A stretch of 45,059 bases of DNA. Source: CAYQUC01 sp964514215. Its GTDB lineage: Bacteria > Pseudomonadota > Gammaproteobacteria > UBA6429 > Thiohalophilaceae. The notes below the pieces were generated by a model, which was given only the letters and a program-made list of their open reading frames with translations, was not told where the DNA came from and made no database searches. The position numbers and the translations under genes were made by a program. This document shows, piece after piece, positions 7,606-15,772 of this stretch. The stretch lies in NCBI GenBank assembly GCA_964514215.1, contig CAZEPW010000025.1, positions 1 through 45,059 of the forward strand. Reading direction: 5' to 3'. Numbering within the stretch: position 1 is the first letter of the stretch; every line of letters begins with the position of its first letter.

Positions 7606-7995
7606 TTATTGATAATCCGCATAAGATTTTTCTTCGACTAACTCCGAATTAAGCTTAATGTTTATCTTACGTTTAAATTCAGCACGCTTATCATTCGTAA
7701 TATAAACCGCACGGGCTAATTCAATAAAATCTTTATCAAATTCTTTTTTCAATTCTTTATCGCGAATATCATCTTCAATATCCCAGAGTTTTTCATTGAT
7801 ACTTTTTAATTCGTATATCTCAAATTTAATATCAATATTTACTTCTTCACTTTTTTCCCAGATACTTTGTAATAATTCCATCTCATGGTGTATATTTTGT
7901 AGCTTTGCGGCATCAGCGATACGCTCACTTTTAATTTGCAAAATTGTGATTTTATCCAGCAATTCACCAAATGAAATATCAACTTTAAGTGCCAT
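7606..7995 (-). CDS. DUF6165-type helical protein
   Basis: The 129 residues start MALKVDISFGELLDKITILQ, the hallmark of the DUF6165 family, and are rich in alternating charged residues consistent with helical hairpins or a short coiled coil. The function is unknown. Members are, as I recall, often encoded near sugar-transfer or LPS genes, and here the gene is divergent from a glycosyltransferase. The frame extends upstream to 8064, but ATG at 7995 has a GGGA ribosome site and the conserved N-terminus, so I use it. No signal peptide or membrane segment is present. Confidence 0.8.
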   Translation of the reverse strand: MALKVDISFGELLDKITILQIKSERIADAAKLQNIHHEMELLQSIWEKSEEVNIDIKFEIYELKSINEKLWDIEDDIRDKELKKEFDKDFIELARAVYITNDKRAEFKRKINIKLNSELVEEKSYADYQ

Positions 7996-8077
7996 GATTA
8001 AGTCCCGTTCTGTGTTAGTGTAAAGAAATCCAGTATAGTGAATGATACCTAAGCACTTCAACAAAAACGAGAGGCAA

Positions 8078-8083
8078 ATGTAG
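8078..8083 (+). other. ATG-TAG start-stop in the leader of the glycosyltransferase
   Basis: GAGG (8071-8074) sits at ideal spacing for the ATG at 8078, but the next codon is TAG. Removing one base, the T at 8081, would give ATG AGA TTG CAA in frame with the downstream gene. It is therefore either a one-base insertion (error or mutation) or a genuine start-stop leader. Confidence 0.6.
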
Positions 8084-8084
8084 A

Positions 8085-9095
8085 TTGCAACAATTAAAAC
8101 GAATATTAGTTGCCCGAATGGGACGTGTGGGTGACATGGTGATGATTACACCGGCCTTACAAGCAATTTTAGACAAATTCCCACAGGCAAAAATAACACT
8201 ATTAACCAATGCCGATGGCAAACGCGCATTAAAGGGCTTTAGCGAGCGCATTGATAACGTTTTACTGTATGACAGAAAAACGCTTTTTCCGTGGTTAACC
8301 CACCGGCGTATTAAACAAGCCATTGCAGAGGATCACTATGATCGCGTTTATTGTTTTGAATCTAAACCCAGTTTTTTAACCTTATTTAGCGCGCTCAAAC
8401 CAGTGTTGCATTCATTAACAGCCACCACCGATAAACGCATTCATTATGCGCAATATTGTCTGGATTTAGTCAATCCGCAAGCTAACACTAAAATGGCCTA
8501 TCACTTGCACTTACCAATAACCGAATCCGCAAGCGCTGATTCTCGATTATTATTAAAAAAATTAAACATTAAAGACGATGATTTTATTGTTGGTTTGCAT
8601 CCTTCGTTTAGCGGCTTAGCAAAATCATTTGGCCGAGCAACAAAACACGCACACCATAAAACATGGCCAATTGCATCATGGAGTGCTTTAGCAACCCAAA
8701 TTCAACACTATGCTGCGACACAAAATTTAAAGATTAAAGTCATGATGGATTTAATTCCGGATGAAGAATCGATTGGGATGAATATAAACCAACACAGTAA
8801 CGGCGCAGCATTATACCAATGCCCACCATTAAACTTTGAACGTTACAAAGCCACCTTGGCTCGATACGATTTATTGATCACTCCCGACTCCGGGCCAATG
8901 CACATCGCTGCCGCAGTTAATACCAAGGTGGTGGCATTATTTAGTCGACACCAACCGAGTGATTGCCAACCCTTTGTTGCCGATGAACAATTTACGGTAT
9001 TACGCGCTGAAGAGATGAGCGAACCCGAAAAAGGTTTAGTGACCATTACACCGGATACGGTTTTTAAAACCTGCTTGAAGTATTTACCCAAATAG
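8085..9095 (+). CDS. Glycosyltransferase family 9 (heptosyltransferase-like)
   Basis: GT-B fold enzyme of the ADP-heptose:LPS heptosyltransferase group, acting on surface glycans at the inner face of the inner membrane. KRILVARMGRVGDMVMITPAL is the conserved N-terminal acceptor-side motif. TPDSGPMHIAAAVNTKVVALF is the conserved C-terminal nucleotide-sugar motif. The 336 residues suit the family. The start used is TTG at 8085, ten bases after GAGG. An out-of-frame ATG followed at once by TAG lies at 8078, and a single-base change would bring that ATG into frame (MRLQQLKRIL). The exact sugar donor cannot be read from the sequence. Confidence 0.85.
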   Translation: MQQLKRILVARMGRVGDMVMITPALQAILDKFPQAKITLLTNADGKRALKGFSERIDNVLLYDRKTLFPWLTHRRIKQAIAEDHYDRVYCFESKPSFLTLFSALKPVLHSLTATTDKRIHYAQYCLDLVNPQANTKMAYHLHLPITESASADSRLLLKKLNIKDDDFIVGLHPSFSGLAKSFGRATKHAHHKTWPIASWSALATQIQHYAATQNLKIKVMMDLIPDEESIGMNINQHSNGAALYQCPPLNFERYKATLARYDLLITPDSGPMHIAAAVNTKVVALFSRHQPSDCQPFVADEQFTVLRAEEMSEPEKGLVTITPDTVFKTCLKYLPK

Positions 9096-9161
9096 TCATT
9101 TAATTTTTTGAACAAAGATATCAGGGTTGATTGGCTTTCAACATTGAAGCTTTAAACTACT

Positions 9162-9194
9162 GTTGGAGTTTGAAAAACATTCCCCCCAATCTAC
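9162..9194. repeat. REP-like unit overlapping the rhlB stop codon
   Basis: The 33 bases from GTTGGAGTTTGAAAAACATT to CTAC align without gaps to the unit at 32644-32676, with about 26 of 33 identical by eye. The CTA at 9191-9193 is the TAG stop of rhlB on the minus strand. The unit lies between the convergent glycosyltransferase and rhlB genes. Confidence 0.6.
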
Positions 9195-10492
9195 ACGGGT
9201 TTTGGTTTTGAAGCGGGGCGTGAGCCTTTATAAGGTCTTTTTTTAGAATTCGAATTATTTTTTTTATGATGCTTTTGGGGGGGTGGACGTGAAATTTTGG
9301 CTTGAGGTTCGGGCTTAATCAATAAATCTGCCGAGATAGCTTCAACGGGTATTTTATGGCCGATATACTCTTCGATATCGGGCAAAGAAAATACATATTC
9401 TTCACAAGCAAAACTAATCGCATCACCAATTGCACCGGCACGTGCGGTACGCCCGATTCGGTGGACATAATCTTCGGAGTCTTGCGGTAAATCAAAATTA
9501 ACCACGTGACTAACATCGGGAATGTGTAAACCACGAGCGGCAACATCGGTTGCGATTAATATTGGTAATTTTCCGGCAGTAAAATCTTCTAAAATACGCA
9601 GACGTTTTTTTTGATGCACATCACCGGACAACACGGCGCTATCCCACCCATTGCCTTTTAACCAAGCTTGCACATTTTCTGCGGTGCGCTTGGTATTAAT
9701 AAAAATTAATGTACGAGAGGCATTCATACTTTTCAAAATACCCAGTAATAATGGGACTTTTTCTTCTTTCGATGGATAATAAACGCTTTCAGTAATGCCT
9801 GTGGCCGTTTTAGTCTCAGATTCAACAACCACTTGTTGTGGATTGTTCATGTGCTCATAAGCCAGTTCGTTTACTCGGTGCGACAGTGTCGCTGAAAACA
9901 TCAGGTTTAAACGTTTATCAGGCGGTGGCATACGTCTTAGTAAATAGCGAATATCTTTAATAAAACCCAGATCAAACATCCGATCCGCCTCGTCCATCAC
10001 CATCACCTGCACAGCTTTTAAATCAAACACACCTTGTTTGAAATAATCAATAATTCGTCCCGGTGTACCAATTAAAATATCAGTGCCATCTAAGATTGCT
10101 TGTTTTTGCTGTTCGTAGCCGGTGCCGCCGTAGGCCAGCGTCAGTTTGAAGCTCAAAGGGCCGCTTAATTGAACGGCCTCTTTGTGGATTTGAATCGCTA
10201 ACTCTCGGGTAGGCGCTATCATGATCGCCCGAGGCTGTGTTTTGTTTGATTGAGATTGCTCAGAAATTGGATGAGTCAGTAAATATTGAAAGCAGGCAAC
10301 GAGAAATGCGGCTGTTTTACCGGTTCCAGTTTGTGCTTGTCCAGTAATATTCTGCCCTTTTAACGCATAGGGCAAAGATTTTTCCTGAATTGGTGTACAA
10401 TAAAGATAACCGGCCTGTTTTAATCCATCAAGAATGACAGGTTCTAACCCAAAGTCAGCAAATTTTGATTCTGTTAAGTGTTGTTGTGACAT
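9191..10492 (-). CDS. rhlB: ATP-dependent RNA helicase RhlB (DEAD-box)
   Basis: DEAD-box helicase that in Escherichia coli works in the RNase E degradosome, unwinding structured RNA. Motifs in order: Q motif with FADFGLEPVI and TPIQ, Walker A AQTGTGKT (residues 53-60), PTRELA, GTPGR, MDEADRMFDLGF, SAT, then IATDVAARGLHIPDVSHVVNFD and HRIGRTARAG. The C-terminal tail is basic (KKNNSNSKKRPYKGSRPASKPKP), as in RhlB. ATG 10492 is preferred over the TTG two codons upstream. Divergent trxA and then rho match the E. coli order. The stop codon TAG lies inside a REP-like repeat. Confidence 0.92.
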   Translation of the reverse strand: MSQQHLTESKFADFGLEPVILDGLKQAGYLYCTPIQEKSLPYALKGQNITGQAQTGTGKTAAFLVACFQYLLTHPISEQSQSNKTQPRAIMIAPTRELAIQIHKEAVQLSGPLSFKLTLAYGGTGYEQQKQAILDGTDILIGTPGRIIDYFKQGVFDLKAVQVMVMDEADRMFDLGFIKDIRYLLRRMPPPDKRLNLMFSATLSHRVNELAYEHMNNPQQVVVESETKTATGITESVYYPSKEEKVPLLLGILKSMNASRTLIFINTKRTAENVQAWLKGNGWDSAVLSGDVHQKKRLRILEDFTAGKLPILIATDVAARGLHIPDVSHVVNFDLPQDSEDYVHRIGRTARAGAIGDAISFACEEYVFSLPDIEEYIGHKIPVEAISADLLIKPEPQAKISRPPPQKHHKKNNSNSKKRPYKGSRPASKPKPV

Positions 10493-10661
10493 TATCAAAC
10501 AGCATACCAGCTTTTGTAACTTAGCACTTGAAAACTAATGCCAGATAGGCACAAAATAGCGAATATAGTAAATAGTTTGTAAAATGTAAGGACAAGCCAT
10601 CGTTTTTACGATATTTTATTAAATAGCGATGACAAAATTATAAAGTAATGGGAGAACAATC

Positions 10662-10988
10662 TTGAGCGATAAAATCGTGTTTGTAACTGACGACACTTTT
10701 GATGAAGAAATAGTGAAATCTGAAAATCCTGTCCTAGTTGATTATTGGGCAGATTGGTGTGGTCCGTGTAAGATGATAGCGCCAATTTTAGATGAAATTG
10801 CTAAGGAGTATGCTGGCAAGCTAAAAATTGCAAAGCTCAATATTGATGAGAATCCACTGACACCACCTAAATTTGGTATTCGTGGTATCCCAACGTTAAT
10901 GTTATTCAAAGGCGGTAATGTCGAAGCGACTAAAGTCGGCGCAGTCTCTAAATCGCAACTCACCGCGTTTATTGACAGTAATCTATAA
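10662..10988 (+). CDS. trxA: Thioredoxin
   Basis: Cytoplasmic disulfide reductase. The 108 residues carry the active site WADWCGPCKMIAP, the conserved Asp of the VLVDYWA strand, and GIRGIPTLMLFKGG with the cis-Pro. The start is TTG at 10662 with GGGAGA (10650-10655) at good spacing; no in-frame ATG fits. It lies between rhlB (divergent) and rho (same strand, about 300 bases downstream), the same order as in E. coli. Confidence 0.97.
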   Translation: MSDKIVFVTDDTFDEEIVKSENPVLVDYWADWCGPCKMIAPILDEIAKEYAGKLKIAKLNIDENPLTPPKFGIRGIPTLMLFKGGNVEATKVGAVSKSQLTAFIDSNL

Positions 10989-11285
10989 ACTTGTGGCAGA
11001 TCATCGCCTCAATAATGCACGTCTGGTCTCAAAATAGAAAACATTCTAGTTCAGGACTGGACGTGCGTTGATTTTAGTGTTATTTTTACTACATAAATTA
11101 CAAATATCTTTATCCCTTATAAAGAATTCGGCTTAAAATTTCGCCTAATAATAGGCATCCTCACAAAACTTAACTCAAACTTTATAAACAGACATTATAA
11201 TTTCAGGAAATAATTCCAAACAAATAGCGCATAAGTGCGTTTATTAAAGTCCACTTAATTCAACCTAAACAAAATCAGAGCAATC
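10989..11285 (+). promoter_or_regulatory. trxA-rho intergenic region with long imperfect hairpin
   Basis: 297 non-coding bases. An imperfect inverted repeat (GCACGTCTGGTCT 11017-11029 with GGACTGGACGTGC 11054-11066; 10 of 13 pairs) encloses 24 bases and is followed by a T-rich but broken stretch. It could end trxA transcription or form part of the rho leader. Rho autoregulates through its leader in E. coli, so a long leader is expected, but no specific element was recognised. Confidence 0.4.
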
Positions 11286-12542
11286 ATGAATCTCACAGAA
11301 CTTAAACAAACTCCCGTACCATCATTAATTCAAACAGCACAAGAAATGGGTGTTGAAAACACCGCCCGCGCCAAAAAGCAAGACATCATATTCTCAATCC
11401 TAAAGGCACACTCCAAAAAAGGTGAGGATATTTACGGCAGTGGCGTGCTTGAAATTTTACAGGATGGTTTTGGTTTCTTACGTTCAGCGGATAGCTCTTA
11501 TTTAGCCGGCTCAGATGATATCTATGTTTCTCCTAGCCAAATTCGTCGCTTTAACTTACGTACTGGCGATACGGTAGCCGGAAAAATTAGACCTCCCAAA
11601 GACGGCGAACGGTATTTTGCATTATTAAAAGTCAATGAAATTAACTTTGACTCTCCTGAAAATGCCAAACACAAAATATTATTTGAAAATCTAACGCCAC
11701 TACACCCAAACGAGCGCATCTTGCTCGAACAAGGTAATGGCAGCAGTGAAGATTTAACCGCACGCGTGATTGATTTAGCATCACCGCTTGGCAAAGGCCA
11801 ACGAGGTCTAATCGTATCACCACCCAAAGCCGGTAAAACCATGATGTTGCACGATATCGCGCATTCCATCACACACAGTAGTCCTGACGTGCATATGATT
11901 GTATTATTAATCGATGAACGTCCAGAAGAAGTGACTGAAATGGAACGCTCGGTACGGGGTGAGGTTATTGCCAGTACTTTCGATGAACCTGCCAGCCGTC
12001 ATGTCCAAGTTGCTGAAATGGTTATAGAAAAAGCCAAGCGTTTAGTTGAACACAAAAAAGACGTGGTGATTTTACTCGATTCGATTACCCGTTTAGCACG
12101 AGCCTATAACACCGTTATCCCCTCATCCGGTAAAGTCTTAACCGGTGGTGTTGATGCCAACGCCTTGCACCGTCCGAAACGTTTTTTTGGTGCTGCACGT
12201 AATGTTGAAGACGGCGGCAGCCTAACCATTATCGCCACCGCATTAGTCGAAACCGGCTCACGTATGGATGATGTTATTTATGAAGAATTTAAAGGTACCG
12301 GTAACTGGGAAGTCCATTTGGATCGCCGAATCGCAGAAAAACGCATCTACCCGGCCATTAACATTAACCGCTCGGGAACCCGTCGCGAAGAATTATTAAC
12401 CAAATCCGATGAATTACAAAAAATGTGGATTTTACGTAAAGTCGTGCATGAAATGGACGAACTTGCAGCGATTGAATTTTTAGTGGATAAACTAAAAACC
12501 ACCAAAACCAATAATGAGTTCTTTGATTCAATGAAACGCTAA
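11286..12542 (+). CDS. rho: Transcription termination factor Rho
   Basis: Hexameric RNA helicase that terminates transcription. The 418 residues match E. coli Rho (419). The N-terminal helical domain is followed by the cold-shock-like primary RNA site (GVLEILQDGFGFLRS through DDIYVSPSQIRRF). Then come the Walker A loop SPPKAGKTMML, DERPEEVTEM, Walker B VVILLDSITRLARAYN, the Q-loop (GKVLTGGVDANALHRPKRFF) and the R-loop region (EEFKGTGNWEVHLDR, with Trp and Val where the E. coli protein has Met and Leu). A strong terminator follows within 13 bases of the stop. Confidence 0.98.
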   Translation: MNLTELKQTPVPSLIQTAQEMGVENTARAKKQDIIFSILKAHSKKGEDIYGSGVLEILQDGFGFLRSADSSYLAGSDDIYVSPSQIRRFNLRTGDTVAGKIRPPKDGERYFALLKVNEINFDSPENAKHKILFENLTPLHPNERILLEQGNGSSEDLTARVIDLASPLGKGQRGLIVSPPKAGKTMMLHDIAHSITHSSPDVHMIVLLIDERPEEVTEMERSVRGEVIASTFDEPASRHVQVAEMVIEKAKRLVEHKKDVVILLDSITRLARAYNTVIPSSGKVLTGGVDANALHRPKRFFGAARNVEDGGSLTIIATALVETGSRMDDVIYEEFKGTGNWEVHLDRRIAEKRIYPAININRSGTRREELLTKSDELQKMWILRKVVHEMDELAAIEFLVDKLKTTKTNNEFFDSMKR

Positions 12543-12554
12543 ACAGCTTTCACA

Positions 12555-12593
12555 AAAATACCAAGCAATTTACATATTGCTTGGTATTTTTTT
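12555..12593 (+). terminator. Intrinsic terminator of rho
   Basis: Perfect 15-bp stem (12555-12569 with 12576-12590), 6-base loop TTACAT, running straight into TTT. Classic Rho-independent structure 12 bases after the rho stop. Confidence 0.92.
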
Positions 12594-13016
12594 GGTTTCA
12601 AATTCACGATACAGCGCGCACTATCCTCTCAAAATCACCAAATCTGCCATTTTATCAAACTGATGCAGTTCACAAAACAGAAAATAAATTATCAAATTCA
12701 CTCGATATCAGCGGGATAATCGAATTTTGAATATTTTGCTGTTTTTTCTTTTACTTTCATAACCTTAGCTAGACAATCTAGTGTTGTACATTAATTGAGC
12801 GATATAAGCTAAGTCAATGATTTATTGACATTTTTTTTGATTTACCGGATGATGATTTTAACACGAAAGATTAACATTTTAACGACGCTTTAACGGCAGA
12901 TAAAAATAATACTTTATATTTTTATCAAAACTGCGTTTTCTTCACATCGATGAAAATGCCCGACGAAACACTACGCCGGCATCAAGCTCGCTGTGTACTA
13001 AACGAGGTGATATTAA
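12594..13016 (+). promoter_or_regulatory. Gene-free upstream region of the DUF3135 genes
   Basis: About 420 non-coding bases. TTGACA at 12825-12830 is a perfect -35 box; GATGAT at 12848-12853 (17-base spacing) is a mediocre -10. If this is used, the 5' leader of the first DUF3135 gene would be about 155 bases. GAGGTGA before ATG 13017 is a good ribosome site. Nothing else was recognised. Confidence 0.4.
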
Positions 13017-13379
13017 ATGGACAATTATAAAGAACAAATGACAGAAATCGATCCTGAATTTGATTTCGACACAATGATGAACCTAGCAAAAAATAACCCT
13101 GAAGAATTTGAGGCGTTACGCAAGACCATCATCAATAACTTCATCAAAAGTCTTCCTGAAGAAAATCAACATCGAATGGAATGCCTGCAATGGCGTATCG
13201 ACCGAACCCGCGAACAATCTAAAACGCCACTTGCAGCCTGCATGGCCCTAACTGAAATGATGTGGGACTCATTTGAGCAACTCAATGCATTGTTTTTAGA
13301 AATGAAAGGCTCAGACAGCCCAGTAAAAATTAACGTCTCACTACAAACTGCTGACATCTTACCTTTTAAAACAGCCTAA
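13017..13379 (+). CDS. DUF3135 protein, copy 1
   Basis: The 120 residues show the DUF3135 pattern: FDFDTMMNLAKNNPEEFEAL, HRMECLQWRIDRTREQSKTP and CMALTEMMWDSFEQLNAL, all predicted helical. The family is small, mostly gammaproteobacterial, and has no known function. There is no signal peptide or membrane segment, so it is cytoplasmic. It has its own terminator (13396-13428), and its paralogue follows 170 bases later. Confidence 0.82.
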   Translation: MDNYKEQMTEIDPEFDFDTMMNLAKNNPEEFEALRKTIINNFIKSLPEENQHRMECLQWRIDRTREQSKTPLAACMALTEMMWDSFEQLNALFLEMKGSDSPVKINVSLQTADILPFKTA

Positions 13380-13395
13380 GTTTAAAGTTAGCTGT

Positions 13396-13430
13396 AACAC
13401 ACCATTATGGTTCTCATAATGGTGTGTTTT
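13396..13430 (+). terminator. Intrinsic terminator after DUF3135 copy 1
   Basis: Perfect 14-bp stem (13396-13409 with 13415-13428), loop GTTCT, followed by a short T-run. It separates the two DUF3135 paralogues into distinct transcription units. Confidence 0.88.
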
Positions 13431-13552
13431 ATCCCATTTCGATCACAGCTTGGTTAATTTCATGCATTTTTTTGCAGTAAAATCTCTAAATTAGTTTAAA
13501 CTGATAAATAAGGTAGCTTACCAACGTTATTCCGTAGAAAAGTTAGGTAAAC

Positions 13553-13897
13553 ATGATTAAACATCAGAATACCATCGATTTTGATAAATGGGCAGAGCTC
13601 GCTCAAATCGATCCACACGCCTTCGAAGAATTACGAACGCAAGTTTTATCAAATGCACTCAATAAAATTGATAAGCAACGCCGACATAAATTTGAATGCA
13701 TGCAATGGCGTATCGATCAAATTCGACAAACAAGTAAAACACCGCTTTCGTGCTGCATTAAAATATCACAACTTATGTGGTCTAGTTTTGATAAACTGGT
13801 TCTGCAATATTATGATGAGGCTACACAAAAAAATACAACAGCAATAACAAAAAAAAGCGCTACGATATTGCACTTCAAGCCACCCACTAAAACTTAA
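13553..13897 (+). CDS. DUF3135 protein, copy 2
   Basis: Paralogue of the gene 170 bases upstream. FDKWAELAQIDPHAFEELR, HKFECMQWRIDQIRQTSKTP and CIKISQLMWSSFDKLV align with copy 1 throughout, with roughly half the positions identical by eye. It is 114 residues, cytoplasmic, function unknown. TAGGT is a weak ribosome site. Its stop is one base from the stop of the convergent orphan gene on the other strand. Confidence 0.8.
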   Translation: MIKHQNTIDFDKWAELAQIDPHAFEELRTQVLSNALNKIDKQRRHKFECMQWRIDQIRQTSKTPLSCCIKISQLMWSSFDKLVLQYYDEATQKNTTAITKKSATILHFKPPTKT

Positions 13898-13898
13898 A

Positions 13899-14243
13899 TT
13901 ACTGCGTCGCGAGCTTAATGATTGCCTGTTCTCGAGTATAAAACCGTTGTTGAAATAAAAAACCAGATACAACACTCGCTTTAACGGCTACAGGTTTATT
14001 ATTAATATTTCGTTTAGTTATTAATTCATCGGGCAAGCCGTCATATAAATGCACTGCTGCACATTTGCCATTACTATAACAAGAGCGATAAACCTGTCCC
14101 GAGTTTGAATCTAAAAACGCAGGCAAAAAACCATGCTCAACATTATTACCACTTAGGCCCGTGGTATTTTGATATTCAATATTTTCATAAAATAATCGAG
14201 TCGCTTTATTCGAAAAGACTAAATTAGAAGTTTCAAAATCCAT
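13899..14243 (-). CDS. Conserved hypothetical protein (114 aa)
   Basis: No named family recognised. The protein is globular, without membrane segments or signal peptide. It has the conserved-looking stretches NVEHGFLPAFLDSNSGQVY, VHLYDGLPDEL and KASVVSGFLFQQRFYTREQA; the last ends in a Thr-Arg-Glu-Gln motif. I have an impression of similar short proteins in other proteobacteria but no function. AAAGGGGTG upstream of ATG 14243 supports the start. It is convergent with DUF3135 copy 2, their stops one base apart. Confidence 0.7.
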   Translation of the reverse strand: MDFETSNLVFSNKATRLFYENIEYQNTTGLSGNNVEHGFLPAFLDSNSGQVYRSCYSNGKCAAVHLYDGLPDELITKRNINNKPVAVKASVVSGFLFQQRFYTREQAIIKLATQ

Positions 14244-14474
14244 TTTAAAAACACCCCTTTAATTGATTTACTTAACAAACTATTACACACTACAATTTGT
14301 TAATATGTCATCTTTATCTTATTTTAACGTCAGTTATTTCTTACATAAATGGTTAATTCCATTAAAAAAATAATGGGAGACTAAATATCACCGTCATCGT
14401 TTTTAATTAATGTAGTCCCATAGAATGGCTTATTTCTAGCTATCCGAAACAAGTTACTAGTGTAATTTTTTGCA

Positions 14475-15248
14475 TTAAACATCAATAGAATCGTAAGTAA
14501 CAAATTTTGTATGATGTTCTTTAGAGCGATACATAGCCAAATCGGCTTGTTTAAAGGCACTCGCAAGGCTTATTGGCTTATCATCCAAAATAACAATACC
14601 AATACTTACTCCCACTTCTAAAATTGCATTTTTATATTCAATAGGTTCATTAATTATTGAATATAGCTTGTTCGCAATTATCGACACTTTTTGCTCTGCA
14701 ACAATTCGCTCATTGCCAAGATGATGAATTAAAACCACAAACTCATCACCACCAATGCGCCCAACAATATCATCTCCGCGCATCAATTCACTCAGCCTTT
14801 TTGATATGTCTATTAAAATTGCATCACCTGCATCATGACCATGAACATCATTAATCACTTTAAATTTATTCAAATCAAGTAATATTAAGGCTCCATGCAA
14901 TTGGTAACGTGTGCACTCCGATATCAATGTACGTAGATTTTGTTCTATTAATCGACGGTTAGCCAGTGACGTTAGAGGATCATAATGTGCAAGTTGATTC
15001 GCCTTCGATATAGCCTGATCGCGTTCATCAACAAAAGGTTTTACCACGCCAAAATAAATCAACGGAGAAGCCAACACAACCAATGAAACGACATTGATTA
15101 TCGACAGAAATGCCAGATGAGCAAATAATAATTTATCACCTTCCATATCATGCGGAATATTTCCCAATATCAACGTAATAAATAATTCAACAAGCGCAAT
15201 AATGATTGCAATTCTGTAGATTATTCGGCTAACTGTTAATATTTTCAT
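14475..15248 (-). CDS. Membrane-bound diguanylate cyclase (GGDEF)
   Basis: Makes cyclic di-GMP from two GTP. There are two membrane helices near the N-terminus (YRIAIIIALVELFITLILG and LAFLSIINVVSLVVLASPLIYFG), a short linker helix and then a GGDEF domain: DPLTSLANRRLIEQNL, ILLDLNKFKVINDVHGHDAGD, and the catalytic GRIGGDEFVVLIH with the full signature. RGDD five residues before GGDEF is a complete RxxD inhibitory site, so product inhibition is predicted. There is no EAL domain and no recognisable sensor beyond the two-helix hairpin. The start is ATG 15248 or the TTG four codons upstream (15260). Confidence 0.93.
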   Translation of the reverse strand: MKILTVSRIIYRIAIIIALVELFITLILGNIPHDMEGDKLLFAHLAFLSIINVVSLVVLASPLIYFGVVKPFVDERDQAISKANQLAHYDPLTSLANRRLIEQNLRTLISECTRYQLHGALILLDLNKFKVINDVHGHDAGDAILIDISKRLSELMRGDDIVGRIGGDEFVVLIHHLGNERIVAEQKVSIIANKLYSIINEPIEYKNAILEVGVSIGIVILDDKPISLASAFKQADLAMYRSKEHHTKFVTYDSIDV

Positions 15249-15404
15249 TAATACTGACAATACATTTTTAAGCAGGTATCGTTGATTATAGTTAAAAATA
15301 GCTTTTAAAACACTTTCTCAGGTAAGATTCAATCTCAAGCAAGCGTATCCAAAAATACAATACACGTTTATTATTAATAATCTAATTTATTATAAAACAC
15401 CGCC

Positions 15405-15761
15405 ATGAATAATGAACTACACCTAGTTATAGACGACAAAATAAAATTTAAATATGATCGGACAAAACCGCTAGCCGGTTTACAACGCCGATTTCTTGAA
15501 AAAATGGATTTCGATATGGATCATGGAATTACAGTTGATGGTCAAAAAATTTCTGCACCCGATAGAATGCAACGCGTGCAGTATGTCGCCAATCACATTG
15601 TTAATTCTTTTCTCAATAATAAACAACAAGCCTTTGTTGCCGGCTGTGCTTATCTCGCAAAAACAGCGCCAGACTTACAACAAATCACTCTTGAATCCCA
15701 CCATTCGCATCAATCGATAAGTTTACTCTTTGATAATGCTACTACTAAAAAATTAACTTAA
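15405..15761 (+). CDS. Conserved hypothetical protein (118 aa)
   Basis: No recognised family. The protein is cytoplasmic and mixed alpha/beta, starts MNNELHLVIDDKIKFKYDR and has a central AGLQRRFLEKMDFDMDHGI. No catalytic motif is evident. There is no obvious ribosome site before ATG 15405. It ends 11 bases before the inositol-phosphatase-like gene, so the two probably form an operon; that is the only functional clue. Confidence 0.65.
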   Translation: MNNELHLVIDDKIKFKYDRTKPLAGLQRRFLEKMDFDMDHGITVDGQKISAPDRMQRVQYVANHIVNSFLNNKQQAFVAGCAYLAKTAPDLQQITLESHHSHQSISLLFDNATTKKLT

Positions 15762-15772
15762 ACGCAAATGAT

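Noticed and set aside
14381..14566. Minus-strand 61-codon frame at the end of the diguanylate cyclase gene
   Set aside because: Mostly overlaps the GGDEF domain in another frame; no ribosome site or family match.
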